Shown here: positions 17,432-26,140 of the stretch, piece after piece
Layout of the letters: each line of letters begins with the position of its first letter
Position numbering within the stretch: the first letter of the stretch is position 1
DNA from: Marinibacterium profundimaris
Lineage (GTDB): Bacteria > Pseudomonadota > Alphaproteobacteria > Rhodobacterales > Rhodobacteraceae
Reading direction: 5' to 3'
NCBI RefSeq assembly: GCF_002210095.1
Contig: NZ_AQQR01000012.1
Coordinates: 62,001-126,000, forward strand
Length of the DNA stretch: 64,000 bases
Translations under genes and position numbers: made by a program
Notes under the pieces: model-generated
Told to the model about the DNA's origin: nothing
What the model saw: the letters and a program-made list of their open reading frames with translations, nothing else
The model's database searches: none

Positions 17432-18283
17432 ATGCGTGCAGTATTCGGACTGGTCCTGATCGTCGGGGTCGCCCTTGCGGGCGGTGCCGTGATGATGGCC
17501 AAAAACTACATCTCCGCCTACCAGACGGAACTCGCCCGCGAACGGTCGGCCCGCGAGGCCGCCGTGCCCACCGTCGACGTCATGGTCGCCCGGCGTGCCC
17601 TGCGCTATGGCGAGATCCTTGCCGAGGACGATGTCCGCCCCGTCCGCTGGCCCGAGAACGCCATACCCGAAGGCGCCTTCACCTCGGCCGAGGCGCTTTT
17701 CGCCGACAATGGCGAGAACCGCTATGTCCTGCGCGCCATGGAGAAGGACGAGGCGATCCTCGCGCTCAAGGTCACCGAACCGGGCGAGGATGCCGGTATC
17801 ACCTCGCGGCTGGAACGCGGCATGCGCGCCTATGCCATCCGGGTCGACGTGGCCACCGGCGTGTCGGGCTTTCTGCGGCCGGGCGACCGGGTGGACGTCT
17901 ACTGGACCGGGTCCCTGCGCGGCGCCTTCGAGGGCGGCAACGGCGAGCTGACCAAGTTGATCGGCACCAACATCCAGCTGATCGCCATCGACCAGACCGC
18001 CGGCGGCGACATCGACGGCACCGTCATCGCCCGGACCGTCACCGTGGCGGCCGACCCTCAGCAGGTCGCGGCCCTGGCGCAGGGCCAGAACACCGGCCGC
18101 CTGTCGCTGGCTCTTGTCGGCGCCGGGGATGACACCGTGGCCGCGGCCATGGACATGGACCAGCGCATCCTGCTGGGGATCGAGGATGACCGCGCCCCGC
18201 AGAAGCAGGAAGCCAAGGTCTGCACCATCCGCACCCGCCGCGGGGCCGAGGTGGTCGACATCCCGATCCCCTGCACCAACTGA
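17432..18283 (+). CDS. cpaB: Flp pilus assembly protein CpaB/RcpC
   Basis: A 283-residue protein with an N-terminal membrane anchor (FGLVLIVGVALAGGAVMMA) and a periplasmic SAF-like domain (PTVDVMVARRALRYGEILAEDDVRPVRW broken into that typical order), followed by the RcpC/CpaB core GFLRPGDRVDVYWTG and RTVTVAADPQQVAALA. CpaB associates with the secretin channel in the periplasm and is needed for Tad pilus assembly. The start MRAVFGLVLI is preferred over in-frame starts upstream, which lie in low-quality sequence. It is followed by a strong terminator, so cpaC probably has its own promoter. Confidence 0.93.
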   Translation: MRAVFGLVLIVGVALAGGAVMMAKNYISAYQTELARERSAREAAVPTVDVMVARRALRYGEILAEDDVRPVRWPENAIPEGAFTSAEALFADNGENRYVLRAMEKDEAILALKVTEPGEDAGITSRLERGMRAYAIRVDVATGVSGFLRPGDRVDVYWTGSLRGAFEGGNGELTKLIGTNIQLIAIDQTAGGDIDGTVIARTVTVAADPQQVAALAQGQNTGRLSLALVGAGDDTVAAAMDMDQRILLGIEDDRAPQKQEAKVCTIRTRRGAEVVDIPIPCTN

Positions 18284-18311
18284 TCCGCAACGGCCCAGCC
18301 TGTCCCCGACT

Positions 18312-18343
18312 GCCGCCCCAATCACTCCGGGGCGGCATTTTTC
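18312..18343 (+). terminator. rho-independent terminator after cpaB
   Basis: An eight-pair stem (GCCGCCCC and GGGGCGGC) with a nine-base loop and a downstream ATTTTT tract, 28 bases after the cpaB stop. It breaks the Tad locus between cpaB and cpaC. Confidence 0.85.
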
Positions 18344-18485
18344 ATGGCCTGTGTTGCGACTTGTCCACAACGCCCGGGCGAGCCGGGCGCGTCAGCGTTG
18401 CAAAAAAGCCGAAAGTCTCGCAAGGTGATGCCAAGTCCGGGCGCAAAGACCCGACCCCAGAGGCGTGATCGGAAAGGCAGGTCAC

Positions 18486-19910
18486 ATGACAATTCGGAAG
18501 ACGTTCGGCGCGGCCCTTCTGGGGCTGTCGGTTGCCGTCGCGCAGATGCCAGGCGCGGTCTCGGCCGAGATCCTGCGCGAGGTCAATCGCGGGGCCGCCT
18601 CGACGCTTGACGTGCCGATGAACCGCGCCGTGGTCGTCGAAAGCGACGTGCCCTTCGCCGAGCTGTCGATCGCCAACCCCGGCATTGCCGATATCTCGTC
18701 GCTGTCGGACCGCACGATCTATGTTCTGGGCAAGAGCCCGGGGTTGACCACGCTGACGCTGCTGGACGGCGCCGGCCAGCTGATCACCAACGTGACGGTC
18801 AAGGTCTCGGCCGATGTGACCGAATTCAAGGAACGCCTGCGCCAGATCCTGCCCGACGAGCGGATCGAGGTGCGCACCGCAAATGACGGCATCGTGCTGT
18901 CGGGCATGGTGTCCAGCACGCAGCGCATGCAGCGCGCGCTGGACCTGGCCGAACGCTATGCGCCCGAACGGGTGTCGAACCTGATGAGCGTCGGCGGCGT
19001 GCAGCAGGTCATGCTGAAGGTCCGCTTTGCCGAGATGCAGCGCTCGGTCTCGAAATCCCTGTCCGCCTCGCTGGGGCTGAACGGCACGATGTTCGGCTCC
19101 AACCTTGGCGTCAGCGGCGGCACCGGCACGCTGAACACCTCTGGCGCGGTGAACCGTGCGTTCAACGGCAACATCCCGGCGACAAACGAGAATACCGGTG
19201 CCGTGCTGTTCGGTTTCAACGCCGGATCGATGCAGGTGGGCCTGCTGCTGGAGGCGCTGGAACAGAAGGGCGTCGTGCGCTCGCTGGCCGAACCGAACCT
19301 GACCGCGCTGTCGGGCCAGGAGGCCAAGTTCCTGGCCGGCGGCGAATATCCCGTGCCGATCGCCCAGGACCTGGGCCAGATCGGGGTCGAGTTCAAACCC
19401 TTCGGTATAGCGCTGAACTTCATACCGCGCGTGATCGACAACGACGTCATCAACCTCGAACTCGAAGCCTCGGTCTCGGCCATCGACAGTTCCAACGGCA
19501 TCGTCGTCAACGGCTTCGAGATCGACGCCTTCACCCTGCGCACCACCTCCACCACGGTCGAACTGCGCGACGGCGAAAGCTTTGCCATCGCCGGCCTGAT
19601 CGAGGACAGCTTCCTCGACAGTGCCGCGCAGCTGCCCTGGCTGGGCGATGTGCCGGTGCTGGGCGCGCTGTTCCGCAGCGCCGATTACCAGCGCAACAAC
19701 ACCGAGCTGGTGATCATCATCACCGCGCATCTCGTCACGCCCACGCGGGGCGAGGCACTGGCCCTGCCCACCGACCGGGTCCGGCCGCCCAGCGAACGCG
19801 ACCTGTTCCTGTTCGGAAAGGTCGCCGATACCAACCGGCCCAGGGGCGGCGCGGCGGGCGAAGTCGCCAGCCAGGATTTCAACGGGTCCTACGGCTATGT
19901 CATGGATTGA
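18486..19910 (+). CDS. cpaC: Tad pilus outer-membrane secretin CpaC/RcpA
   Basis: A 474-residue secretin with a signal peptide (MTIRKTFGAALLGLSVAVAQMPGAVSA, shown here in part), an N-terminal pilus-secretin domain (VPMNRAVVVESDVPFAELSIANPGIADI), a BON-like middle region, and the C-terminal secretin domain. That domain has VMLKVRFAEMQRS, VRSLAEPNLTALSGQEAKFLAGGEYPVP, and the final DVPVLGALFRS and ELVIIITAHLVTP. It forms the outer-membrane channel for the pilus. The start is at MTIRKTFG, where the signal peptide begins. The OmpA-type lipoprotein gene follows immediately. Confidence 0.96.
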   Translation: MTIRKTFGAALLGLSVAVAQMPGAVSAEILREVNRGAASTLDVPMNRAVVVESDVPFAELSIANPGIADISSLSDRTIYVLGKSPGLTTLTLLDGAGQLITNVTVKVSADVTEFKERLRQILPDERIEVRTANDGIVLSGMVSSTQRMQRALDLAERYAPERVSNLMSVGGVQQVMLKVRFAEMQRSVSKSLSASLGLNGTMFGSNLGVSGGTGTLNTSGAVNRAFNGNIPATNENTGAVLFGFNAGSMQVGLLLEALEQKGVVRSLAEPNLTALSGQEAKFLAGGEYPVPIAQDLGQIGVEFKPFGIALNFIPRVIDNDVINLELEASVSAIDSSNGIVVNGFEIDAFTLRTTSTTVELRDGESFAIAGLIEDSFLDSAAQLPWLGDVPVLGALFRSADYQRNNTELVIIITAHLVTPTRGEALALPTDRVRPPSERDLFLFGKVADTNRPRGGAAGEVASQDFNGSYGYVMD

Positions 19911-19926
19911 GCGGGAGACGGCGGCG

Positions 19927-20577
19927 ATGACGGGCGACAGCAAGGCGGCCAAAAGGGCCTGGGCCATGGCGTCCGCGCTCGCCCTTGTCCTCCTCGCGGG
20001 CTGCAACTACGAGGCCGGCTACGAGGTCGACGGCGGCACCTTCGGGGATGCAAGCTATAACAACGAGCAGGTCCAGACCGGCGCCAAGCAATATGTCGAC
20101 ACGCTGAACGACAGGTTCTCGGCCGAAGTGCCAACGACGATCACCTTCGCCTTCGACAGCGCCTATCTCGACAACACGGCGCGCGCCACGCTGACGCGGC
20201 AGGCCCAGTGGATCCGCCAGTTCCCCGAAGTACGCTTCAGCGTCTACGGCCACACCGACGCCGTGGGCTCCGCCGCCTACAACAAGCAGCTCGGCCTGCG
20301 CCGGGCCCAGGCGGCCGTCGCCTACCTGACCAGCCACGGCATCAGCCGTTCCCGGCTCGAGGCGCTGGTGTCCTTCGGAGAGACCCAGCCCGCCATCGTG
20401 ACCTCGGGCCGCGAGCGCGCGAACCGGCGCACGGTGACCCAGGTCTCGGGCTTCGTCGGGCGGCACCCGACGGTGATGGACGGCAAGTATGCCCAGATCA
20501 TTTACCGGGATTACGTCCAAAGCGCGGCATCCGCCACGACCCTGACCGGGATCGAGAGCGAAGTTCTCGCCGACTGA
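19927..20577 (+). CDS. OmpA-family lipoprotein of the Tad locus
   Basis: A 216-residue protein with a lipoprotein signal (LALVLLAGC, lipobox LAGC) and a C-terminal OmpA-like peptidoglycan-binding domain. FSVYGHTDAVGSAAYNKQLGLRRAQAAVAYL and VSFGETQPAI...RERANRRTV are the usual OmpA/MotB signatures. The ATG is chosen because GGGAG lies about nine bases upstream; an earlier ATG overlapping the cpaC end would add ten residues. It occupies the place between cpaC and cpaE where cpaD lies in Caulobacter, so it may anchor the secretin to the wall in place of CpaD. That role is inference. Confidence 0.88.
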   Translation: MTGDSKAAKRAWAMASALALVLLAGCNYEAGYEVDGGTFGDASYNNEQVQTGAKQYVDTLNDRFSAEVPTTITFAFDSAYLDNTARATLTRQAQWIRQFPEVRFSVYGHTDAVGSAAYNKQLGLRRAQAAVAYLTSHGISRSRLEALVSFGETQPAIVTSGRERANRRTVTQVSGFVGRHPTVMDGKYAQIIYRDYVQSAASATTLTGIESEVLAD

Positions 20578-20619
20578 CAATCGAAGGGACGGCGCCTCAC
20601 CGTAGCCGTTTTCCCTACA

Positions 20620-20641
20620 ATTGGGGCTTTTGAGCCCCAAT
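20620..20641 (+). promoter_or_regulatory. perfect hairpin between the OmpA lipoprotein gene and cpaE
   Basis: ATTGGGGCT and its complement AGCCCCAAT form a nine-pair stem around TTTG, 42 bases after the lipoprotein stop. No T-tract follows, so it could be a weak terminator, an RNA-processing hairpin or a protein site. Confidence 0.45.
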
Positions 20642-20783
20642 CTCGCCACCATTCCCCCCGAGATTGCAGAACGTGGGCCACCTGCGCCCCGGCCGATTCC
20701 CGTTTCATCGCCCGGCGCCCAGGTCCCCGGAGAAAAGGTCTTTGTTTACCGGACTCCGTCTACGCTGGAAGAGGGACCGAAAG

Positions 20784-22019
20784 ATGAGTGGTGCGATGCC
20801 GCAACCAGAGCCGACGCCGATCGTCGCCTGCACGATCAGCCGGGACGTTCAGAACTTCGATCTGCTGATCGAGGACATGGAAACGGCCATGGGCGAAAGC
20901 TGGGGCGATCTTGGCTTTGCCGAGGCGCTGGCCTTCTTCGGCCAGCCCGAGGCCGACGGCCTTGAATTTGTCGCAATTGCCATCGATTCCGCCGACGAAG
21001 ACAACCTTGTCCTGCTGGGAGAGATCATCACCCAGGCCAAGGCCCGTGACATCAGGGTCATCCTCATCGCCGAGGACGTGACCCCGGCCTCGCTGCACCA
21101 GCTGCTGCGCAAGGGCGCGGACGAATTCGTCCCCTACCCCCTGCCCGAGCAGGAGCTGCAGATGGCGATCGACCGGCTGAACGATGCGCCGCCCCCCGAA
21201 CAGACGCCGCCACCGGCCCCCGTGCTGAAATCCGGTACCGACAAGGAAGGCGCGCTGCTGGTCGCCCATGGGCTGGCCGGCGGGTCCGGCGCCACGACAC
21301 TGGCGGTGAACCTCGCGTGGGAGCTGGCCAATATCGAGGACGACCACCCCCATTCCGTCTGCCTGATCGACCTGGACCTTCAATTCGGCTCGGTCGCGAC
21401 CTATCTCGACCTGCCCCGCCGCGAGGCGGTGTTCGAGATGCTGACCGACACCGAGGAGATGGACGACGAGGTCTTCGGCGCCGCCCTGCTGTCCTTCGAG
21501 GACAAGCTTCAGGTGCTGACCGCGCCCACCGACATGCTGCCGCTGGACCTGATCGGCCCCGAGGACGTGGAGCGCATCATCGCCATGGCGCGCAAGCATT
21601 TCGACTATGTCGTGGTCGATCTGCCCTCGACCATCGTGCAATGGAGCGAAACGGTCCTGCAGGCCGCCCATGTCTATTTCGCGCTGCTTGAGCTCGACAT
21701 GCGCTCGGCCCAGAACACGCTGCGCCTGAAGCGGGCCCTGCAATCCGAGGACCTGCCCTTCAGCAAGCTGCGCTTTGTCCTGAACCGGGCGCCGAAATTC
21801 ACCGACCTCAGCGGCAAGAGCCGGGTCAAGCGGATGGCCGAATCCCTGGGCATCTCGATCGACCTGCAGCTGCCCGACGGCGGGCGCCAGGTGCCGCAAT
21901 GCTGCGACCATGGCCTGCCTCTGGCCGCGTCGGCGGCCAAGAACCCGCTGCGCAAGGAAATCCTGAAACTCGCCAAGTCAGTCCATGAACTGGGCCGGAA
22001 CGAGGCCGCCGCAGCCTGA
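20784..22019 (+). CDS. cpaE: Tad pilus localisation protein CpaE/TadZ
   Basis: A 411-residue protein with an N-terminal receiver-like domain (about residues 12-135) and a MinD/ParA-like ATPase domain. The deviant Walker A region reads GLAGGSGATTLAVNLA (residues 164-179), where both lysines of the ParA-type KGGxGKT motif are alanine (A165 and A170). Downstream features are kept: CLIDLDLQFGSVATYLDL and YVVVDLPST. TadZ proteins mark the cell pole or site for pilus assembly, and atypical Walker A boxes are known in this family. GAGGGA precedes the ATG. It leads the run of tightly packed genes cpaE-cpaF-tadB-tadC-tadD. Confidence 0.94.
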   Translation: MSGAMPQPEPTPIVACTISRDVQNFDLLIEDMETAMGESWGDLGFAEALAFFGQPEADGLEFVAIAIDSADEDNLVLLGEIITQAKARDIRVILIAEDVTPASLHQLLRKGADEFVPYPLPEQELQMAIDRLNDAPPPEQTPPPAPVLKSGTDKEGALLVAHGLAGGSGATTLAVNLAWELANIEDDHPHSVCLIDLDLQFGSVATYLDLPRREAVFEMLTDTEEMDDEVFGAALLSFEDKLQVLTAPTDMLPLDLIGPEDVERIIAMARKHFDYVVVDLPSTIVQWSETVLQAAHVYFALLELDMRSAQNTLRLKRALQSEDLPFSKLRFVLNRAPKFTDLSGKSRVKRMAESLGISIDLQLPDGGRQVPQCCDHGLPLAASAAKNPLRKEILKLAKSVHELGRNEAAAA

Positions 22020-22052
22020 CCGGCCGGCACGTACGTACCCCGGGGGTAACCG

Positions 22053-23543
22053 ATGTTCTCACGCTACAAGAAAAGCACCGACGGCGCGCCCAAAAAGGTG
22101 CCCTCCGCCGCCAGGGCGCTGCCCCAGGCGCCGGCCGAACAGGCCAGCGCCCCCGCCGCCCCGCAACAGCCGCAGGTGGCACCGGCCAAGCCGACCTCGC
22201 TGCGCCGCCCGCAGCAGGCCGCGCGCCCCGCCGACGTGCAGGGCGCCGAGAAAGAGCGCAAGCGCAAGGAGCGGATGCAGGAGATCAAGCTCGAGCTGCA
22301 CCGCGACCTTCTCGAACACCTGAACCTCGCCGCGCTGGAAACCGCGTCCGAGAAGGACCTGCGCAACGAGATCAGCCAGATCACCGGCGAGATCCTCGAG
22401 GACAAGGGCATCGTCCTGAACCGCGATGACCGGCAGACCCTGAACAAGGAACTCTACGACGAGGTTCGCGGCCTCGGCCCGCTGGAGACGCTGCTGCAGG
22501 ACGACACGGTCAACGATATCCTCGTCAACGGCCCGCACCAGATCTTCATCGAACGCAACGGCAAGCTCGAACTCAGCGACGTCACCTTCAAGGACGAACG
22601 CCACCTGCTGCGGATCATCGACAAGATCGTCTCGGCCGTGGGCCGGCGCGTGGACGAATCGAACCCCTATGTCGACGCCCGTCTCAAGGACGGGTCGCGC
22701 TTCAACGCCATGGTGCCGCCCATCGCGGTGGATGGCTCTCTGGTGTCGATCCGGAAGTTCAAGAAGGACAAGCTGCAGATCGACGACCTGGTCAATTTCG
22801 GCGCCTTCACCGAAGAGATGGCCGCCTATCTCCAGGCCGCCGTCGCCACCCGGCTGAACATCATCGTCTCGGGCGGGACCGGCTCGGGCAAGACGACAAC
22901 GCTCAACGCGCTCAGCTCCTTCATCGACAACTCGGAACGGATCCTCACGATCGAGGACACCGCCGAACTCCAGCTGCAGCAGACCCATGTCGGCCGCATG
23001 GAAAGCCGCCCGCCCAACGTCGAGGGCAAGGGCGAGGTCAGCCCGCGCGACTGTCTCAAGAACGCCCTGCGGATGCGCCCCGACCGCATCATCGTCGGCG
23101 AGACGCGCGGATCCGAGGTGATCGACATGCTGCAGGCGATGAACACCGGCCACGACGGATCCATGACCACGATCCACGCCAACTCGGCCCGCGACGGGAT
23201 CTCGCGCCTCGAAAACATGATCGCCATGGCCGGGATCGAAATGCCGATCAAGGCGGTGCGCTCGCAGATCGCCAGCGCCGTCAACCTGATCGTGCAGGCC
23301 TCGCGCCTGCAGGACGGCTCGCGCCGGATGACCTCGATCACCGAGGTGACCGGCATGGAAGGCGACGTGATCTCCATGCAGGAGATCTTTCGCTACCAGC
23401 GCGTCGGCCTCACCCCCGACAACAAGATCATCGGCCATTTCACCGCCACCGGCGTGCGCAGCCATTTCTCGGAACGGTTCCGCATGTGGGGCTATGACCT
23501 GCCCGCCTCGATCTACGAACCCACCCGGATGGAGACCCGCTGA
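22053..23543 (+). CDS. cpaF: Tad pilus ATPase CpaF/TadA
   Basis: A 496-residue secretion ATPase of the VirB11/PilT superfamily. Residues 1-75 are a Pro/Ala/Gln-rich low-complexity region, followed by an N-terminal domain and the RecA-like motor. Walker A is GGTGSGKT at residues 274-281, the Asp box lies in [13 protein letters not shown], Walker B follows in [13 protein letters not shown], and the His box in [11 protein letters not shown]. It powers extension and possibly retraction of the pilus. The TGA overlaps the tadB ATG by one base (TGATG), showing coupled translation. Confidence 0.97.
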   Translation: MFSRYKKSTDGAPKKVPSAARALPQAPAEQASAPAAPQQPQVAPAKPTSLRRPQQAARPADVQGAEKERKRKERMQEIKLELHRDLLEHLNLAALETASEKDLRNEISQITGEILEDKGIVLNRDDRQTLNKELYDEVRGLGPLETLLQDDTVNDILVNGPHQIFIERNGKLELSDVTFKDERHLLRIIDKIVSAVGRRVDESNPYVDARLKDGSRFNAMVPPIAVDGSLVSIRKFKKDKLQIDDLVNFGAFTEEMAAYLQAAVATRLNIIVSGGTGSGKTTTLNALSSFIDNSERILTIEDTAELQLQQTHVGRMESRPPNVEGKGEVSPRDCLKNALRMRPDRIIVGETRGSEVIDMLQAMNTGHDGSMTTIHANSARDGISRLENMIAMAGIEMPIKAVRSQIASAVNLIVQASRLQDGSRRMTSITEVTGMEGDVISMQEIFRYQRVGLTPDNKIIGHFTATGVRSHFSERFRMWGYDLPASIYEPTRMETR

Positions 23544-24511
23544 TGCAACTTTCGGCAGAACCGGTCATCTATGGCCTGATCTTCATCGGCGTTCTCGTCC
23601 TGGTCGAAGGCGTCTACCTGGTCGCCTTCGGCAAGTCGATCAGCCTCAACAGCAAGGTCAACCGCCGGCTCGAGATGCTCGACAAGGGCGCGGGCCGCGA
23701 ACAGGTGCTGGAGCAACTCCGCAAGGAGATGCAGCAGCACATGAAGTCGCAGTCGATCCCGCTGTATTCCCTGCTCGCCGACAAGGCGCAGAAGGCGGCG
23801 ATCGCGTTTTCGCCCCGCCAGCTGATCATGCTGATGGGCGGGCTGGCCGCGGTGGCCTTCGTCGGGCTCTCGGTCGGCACCACCGCCGATCTGCCGATCC
23901 GCATCGCCGCCTCGATCGGCATCGGCGTCGCCGCCGTCTACATGTGGGTCAACAAGAAGGCCAAGAAGCGGATCGACATGATCCAGGAACAGCTGCCCGA
24001 CGCGGTGGAACTCATGGTCCGCTCCCTGCGCGTCGGTCACCCGTTCTCCTCCGCCGTGCAGATCGTCGCCAAGGAGGTCGAGGACCCGCTGGCCACCGAA
24101 TTCGGCATCATCGCCGACGAAAGCGCCTATGGCCGCGACATGGGCGACGCGCTGAAAGAGATGTCCGAACGGCTCGACCTGCAGGATCTCCGCTTCCTCG
24201 CCGTCGCCGTGACCATCCAGCAGCAATCGGGCGGCAACCTGGCCGAGATCCTCGCCGGGCTGGCCAAGGTGATCCGCGCCCGCTTCCGCCTGTTCCGCCG
24301 GGTGAAGGCCATCACCGCCGAAGCGCAATGGTCGGGCAAGTTCCTGTCGGGCTTCCCGCTGTTCTGCCTCGTCGCGATCCTGGCCAACGATCCCGGCTAT
24401 TACGACGAGGTGCTGGACCACGCCTATTTCATCCCCGCCTGTTTCATCGTCGGCATCATGCTGACCGCAAACGTCTTCGTGATGCGCATGCTCACCAACA
24501 TCAAGGTCTGA
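23543..24511 (+). CDS. tadB: Tad inner-membrane platform protein TadB
   Basis: A 322-residue GspF-domain membrane protein. One helix opens the protein (VIYGLIFIGVLVLVEGVYLVAF), two more lie near residues 93-130, then a GspF/T2SSF domain (QLPDAVELMVRSLRVGHPFSSAVQIVAKEV and GDALKEMSERLDLQDLRFLAVAVTIQQQSGGNLAEIL) and two closing helices. TadB and TadC together form the platform that transmits motor movement to the pilin. Its ATG overlaps the cpaF stop. Confidence 0.95.
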   Translation: MQLSAEPVIYGLIFIGVLVLVEGVYLVAFGKSISLNSKVNRRLEMLDKGAGREQVLEQLRKEMQQHMKSQSIPLYSLLADKAQKAAIAFSPRQLIMLMGGLAAVAFVGLSVGTTADLPIRIAASIGIGVAAVYMWVNKKAKKRIDMIQEQLPDAVELMVRSLRVGHPFSSAVQIVAKEVEDPLATEFGIIADESAYGRDMGDALKEMSERLDLQDLRFLAVAVTIQQQSGGNLAEILAGLAKVIRARFRLFRRVKAITAEAQWSGKFLSGFPLFCLVAILANDPGYYDEVLDHAYFIPACFIVGIMLTANVFVMRMLTNIKV

Positions 24512-24520
24512 GGTCAGCCG

Positions 24521-25501
24521 ATGGATTTCATTCAGAATATCAACGACATCCTCACCGGCTCGCTGGGCCCCTTCGGCCCGCTGATCGCCGTGGGCGTGAT
24601 CGGCCTTGTCATGATCCTCGTGACCGTGCCGCTGCTGCTGAACCAGCCCGAGGATCCGCTGAAGAAGCTCCAGCGCTCCAACAGCGAAGAGAAGAAGGGC
24701 AAGCCCAAGAAAGAGCGTCTGCGCCAGGCCGGGCGGAACGAACAGCTCGACCGGTTCGCCACCTTCCTCGAACCGCAGAACCAGGAAGAGCTGTCGTCGA
24801 TGCAGCTGAAGCTGCGGCAGGCCGGCTACATGTCCAAGGACGCGGTGCGGCTTTATACCTTCATGCAGTTCGCGCTGGGTATCATCGGGCTGGTCATCGG
24901 CTTCACCTACGTCATCCTGCTGGGCCACGGCGACGGGATGGAGACGCAGCAGCGGCTGATGTACCTGCTGGGCCCCGGCGCCGTGGGCTACCTGCTGCCG
25001 AAATACTGGGTCACCCGCCGGGTCGAGGAGCGCAAGGAGAAGATCACCCAGGGCTTTCCCGACGCGCTCGACATGATGCTTGTCTGCGTCGAGGCCGGCC
25101 AGTCGCTGGATCAGGCGATCATCCGCGTCGCTAAGGAGATCCGCGCCTCCTTCCCCGACCTTGCCGACGAATTCGAGATCGTCTCGCACGAGATGAAGGC
25201 GGGCAAGGACAAGGAGCGCGTGCTGCGCGACTTCGCCACCCGCTGCGGCGTGCAGGACGTGTCGTCGTTCGTGACCGTGATGATCCAGTCGCAAAGCTTC
25301 GGCACATCCATCGCCGAGGCGCTGCGGGTCTATGCCGGCGAGATGCGCGACAAGCGCGTGATGCGCGCCGAAGAGGCGGCAAACAAGTTGCCAACCAAAA
25401 TGACGCTTGCCACAATGACGCTTACGGTGCCGCCGCTGCTGATCATCCTTGTCGGACCTTCGGCCAACGGCATCGCCAACCTGGGCAACATGAGCAACTA
25501 G
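24521..25501 (+). CDS. tadC: Tad inner-membrane platform protein TadC
   Basis: A 326-residue GspF-domain membrane protein paralogous to TadB. An N-terminal helix (PLIAVGVIGLVMILVTVPLLL) is followed by a charged linker (KKGKPKKERLRQAGRNEQ), two helices, then the GspF domain (QGFPDALDMMLVCVEAGQSLDQAIIRVAKEI and QDVSSFVTVMIQSQSFGTSIAEALRVYA) and a final helix. It lies nine bases after tadB and four bases before tadD. It should pair with TadB to form the platform. Confidence 0.95.
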   Translation: MDFIQNINDILTGSLGPFGPLIAVGVIGLVMILVTVPLLLNQPEDPLKKLQRSNSEEKKGKPKKERLRQAGRNEQLDRFATFLEPQNQEELSSMQLKLRQAGYMSKDAVRLYTFMQFALGIIGLVIGFTYVILLGHGDGMETQQRLMYLLGPGAVGYLLPKYWVTRRVEERKEKITQGFPDALDMMLVCVEAGQSLDQAIIRVAKEIRASFPDLADEFEIVSHEMKAGKDKERVLRDFATRCGVQDVSSFVTVMIQSQSFGTSIAEALRVYAGEMRDKRVMRAEEAANKLPTKMTLATMTLTVPPLLIILVGPSANGIANLGNMSN

Positions 25502-25505
25502 ACCA

Positions 25506-26087
25506 ATGACATTCCCCGGTGCCGGCCGTCAGGCAAGGGTCGGCACCTTCCTTCTGGGCCTGATGGCCCTGGCGGCGTGTTCCCAGCCCGGGATCGCGCC
25601 GTCGGGCACGGACGGAGTCTATGCCCCGGGCGTCAACCTGCGCAAACCGGCCGTCGACGGGCTCGTCGTCGGCAACCGGCTGGTCGATGCCGGCCACTAC
25701 GAACTCGCGCTCGAGGCCTATACCCGCGCCGCCCTGGACGACGGCATGTCGCCCGAGATCCTGCTGGGCGTGGGCACCGCCAACCTTGGCCTCGGCCGGC
25801 TGGGCCAGGCCGAAAGCCAGCTGCGCCGCGCGACCGAAGCCCGCCCCGACTGGCCCGATGCCTGGAACAACCTGGGCGTGCTGCTGATGGAACGGGGCGA
25901 ATGGTCGGAGGCCGAAGGTGTCTTTCGGAAGGCCTACGCGCTGGATAATGGCGAAAGTGACTCAATCCGGGATAATTTGCGCCTGGCACTCGCAAAAAAC
26001 GAATTTCCTGATACTGTCGGTGATCAAAGCGATGACTATGCATTGGTGCGCCGGGGAGGCGTTGTCCTCCTGACACAGACCCCCTGA
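25506..26087 (+). CDS. tadD: TPR lipoprotein TadD
   Basis: A 193-residue protein with a lipoprotein signal (FLLGLMALAAC, lipobox LAAC) and about three tetratricopeptide repeats (YELALEAYTRAALDDG, LGRLGQAESQLRRATEA, GEWSEAEGVFRKAYALD). TadD lipoproteins act as pilotins or scaffolds for the secretin complex in other Tad systems. The end of the gene and the 3' flank are less GC-rich than the rest of the locus. The start is the first ATG after tadC, four bases downstream. Confidence 0.88.
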   Translation: MTFPGAGRQARVGTFLLGLMALAACSQPGIAPSGTDGVYAPGVNLRKPAVDGLVVGNRLVDAGHYELALEAYTRAALDDGMSPEILLGVGTANLGLGRLGQAESQLRRATEARPDWPDAWNNLGVLLMERGEWSEAEGVFRKAYALDNGESDSIRDNLRLALAKNEFPDTVGDQSDDYALVRRGGVVLLTQTP

Positions 26088-26140
26088 AGGGGGCGCCCAG
26101 CGGGGCACCATGAGGCAAGAGCAGCAAGGGACGCAGGAAA

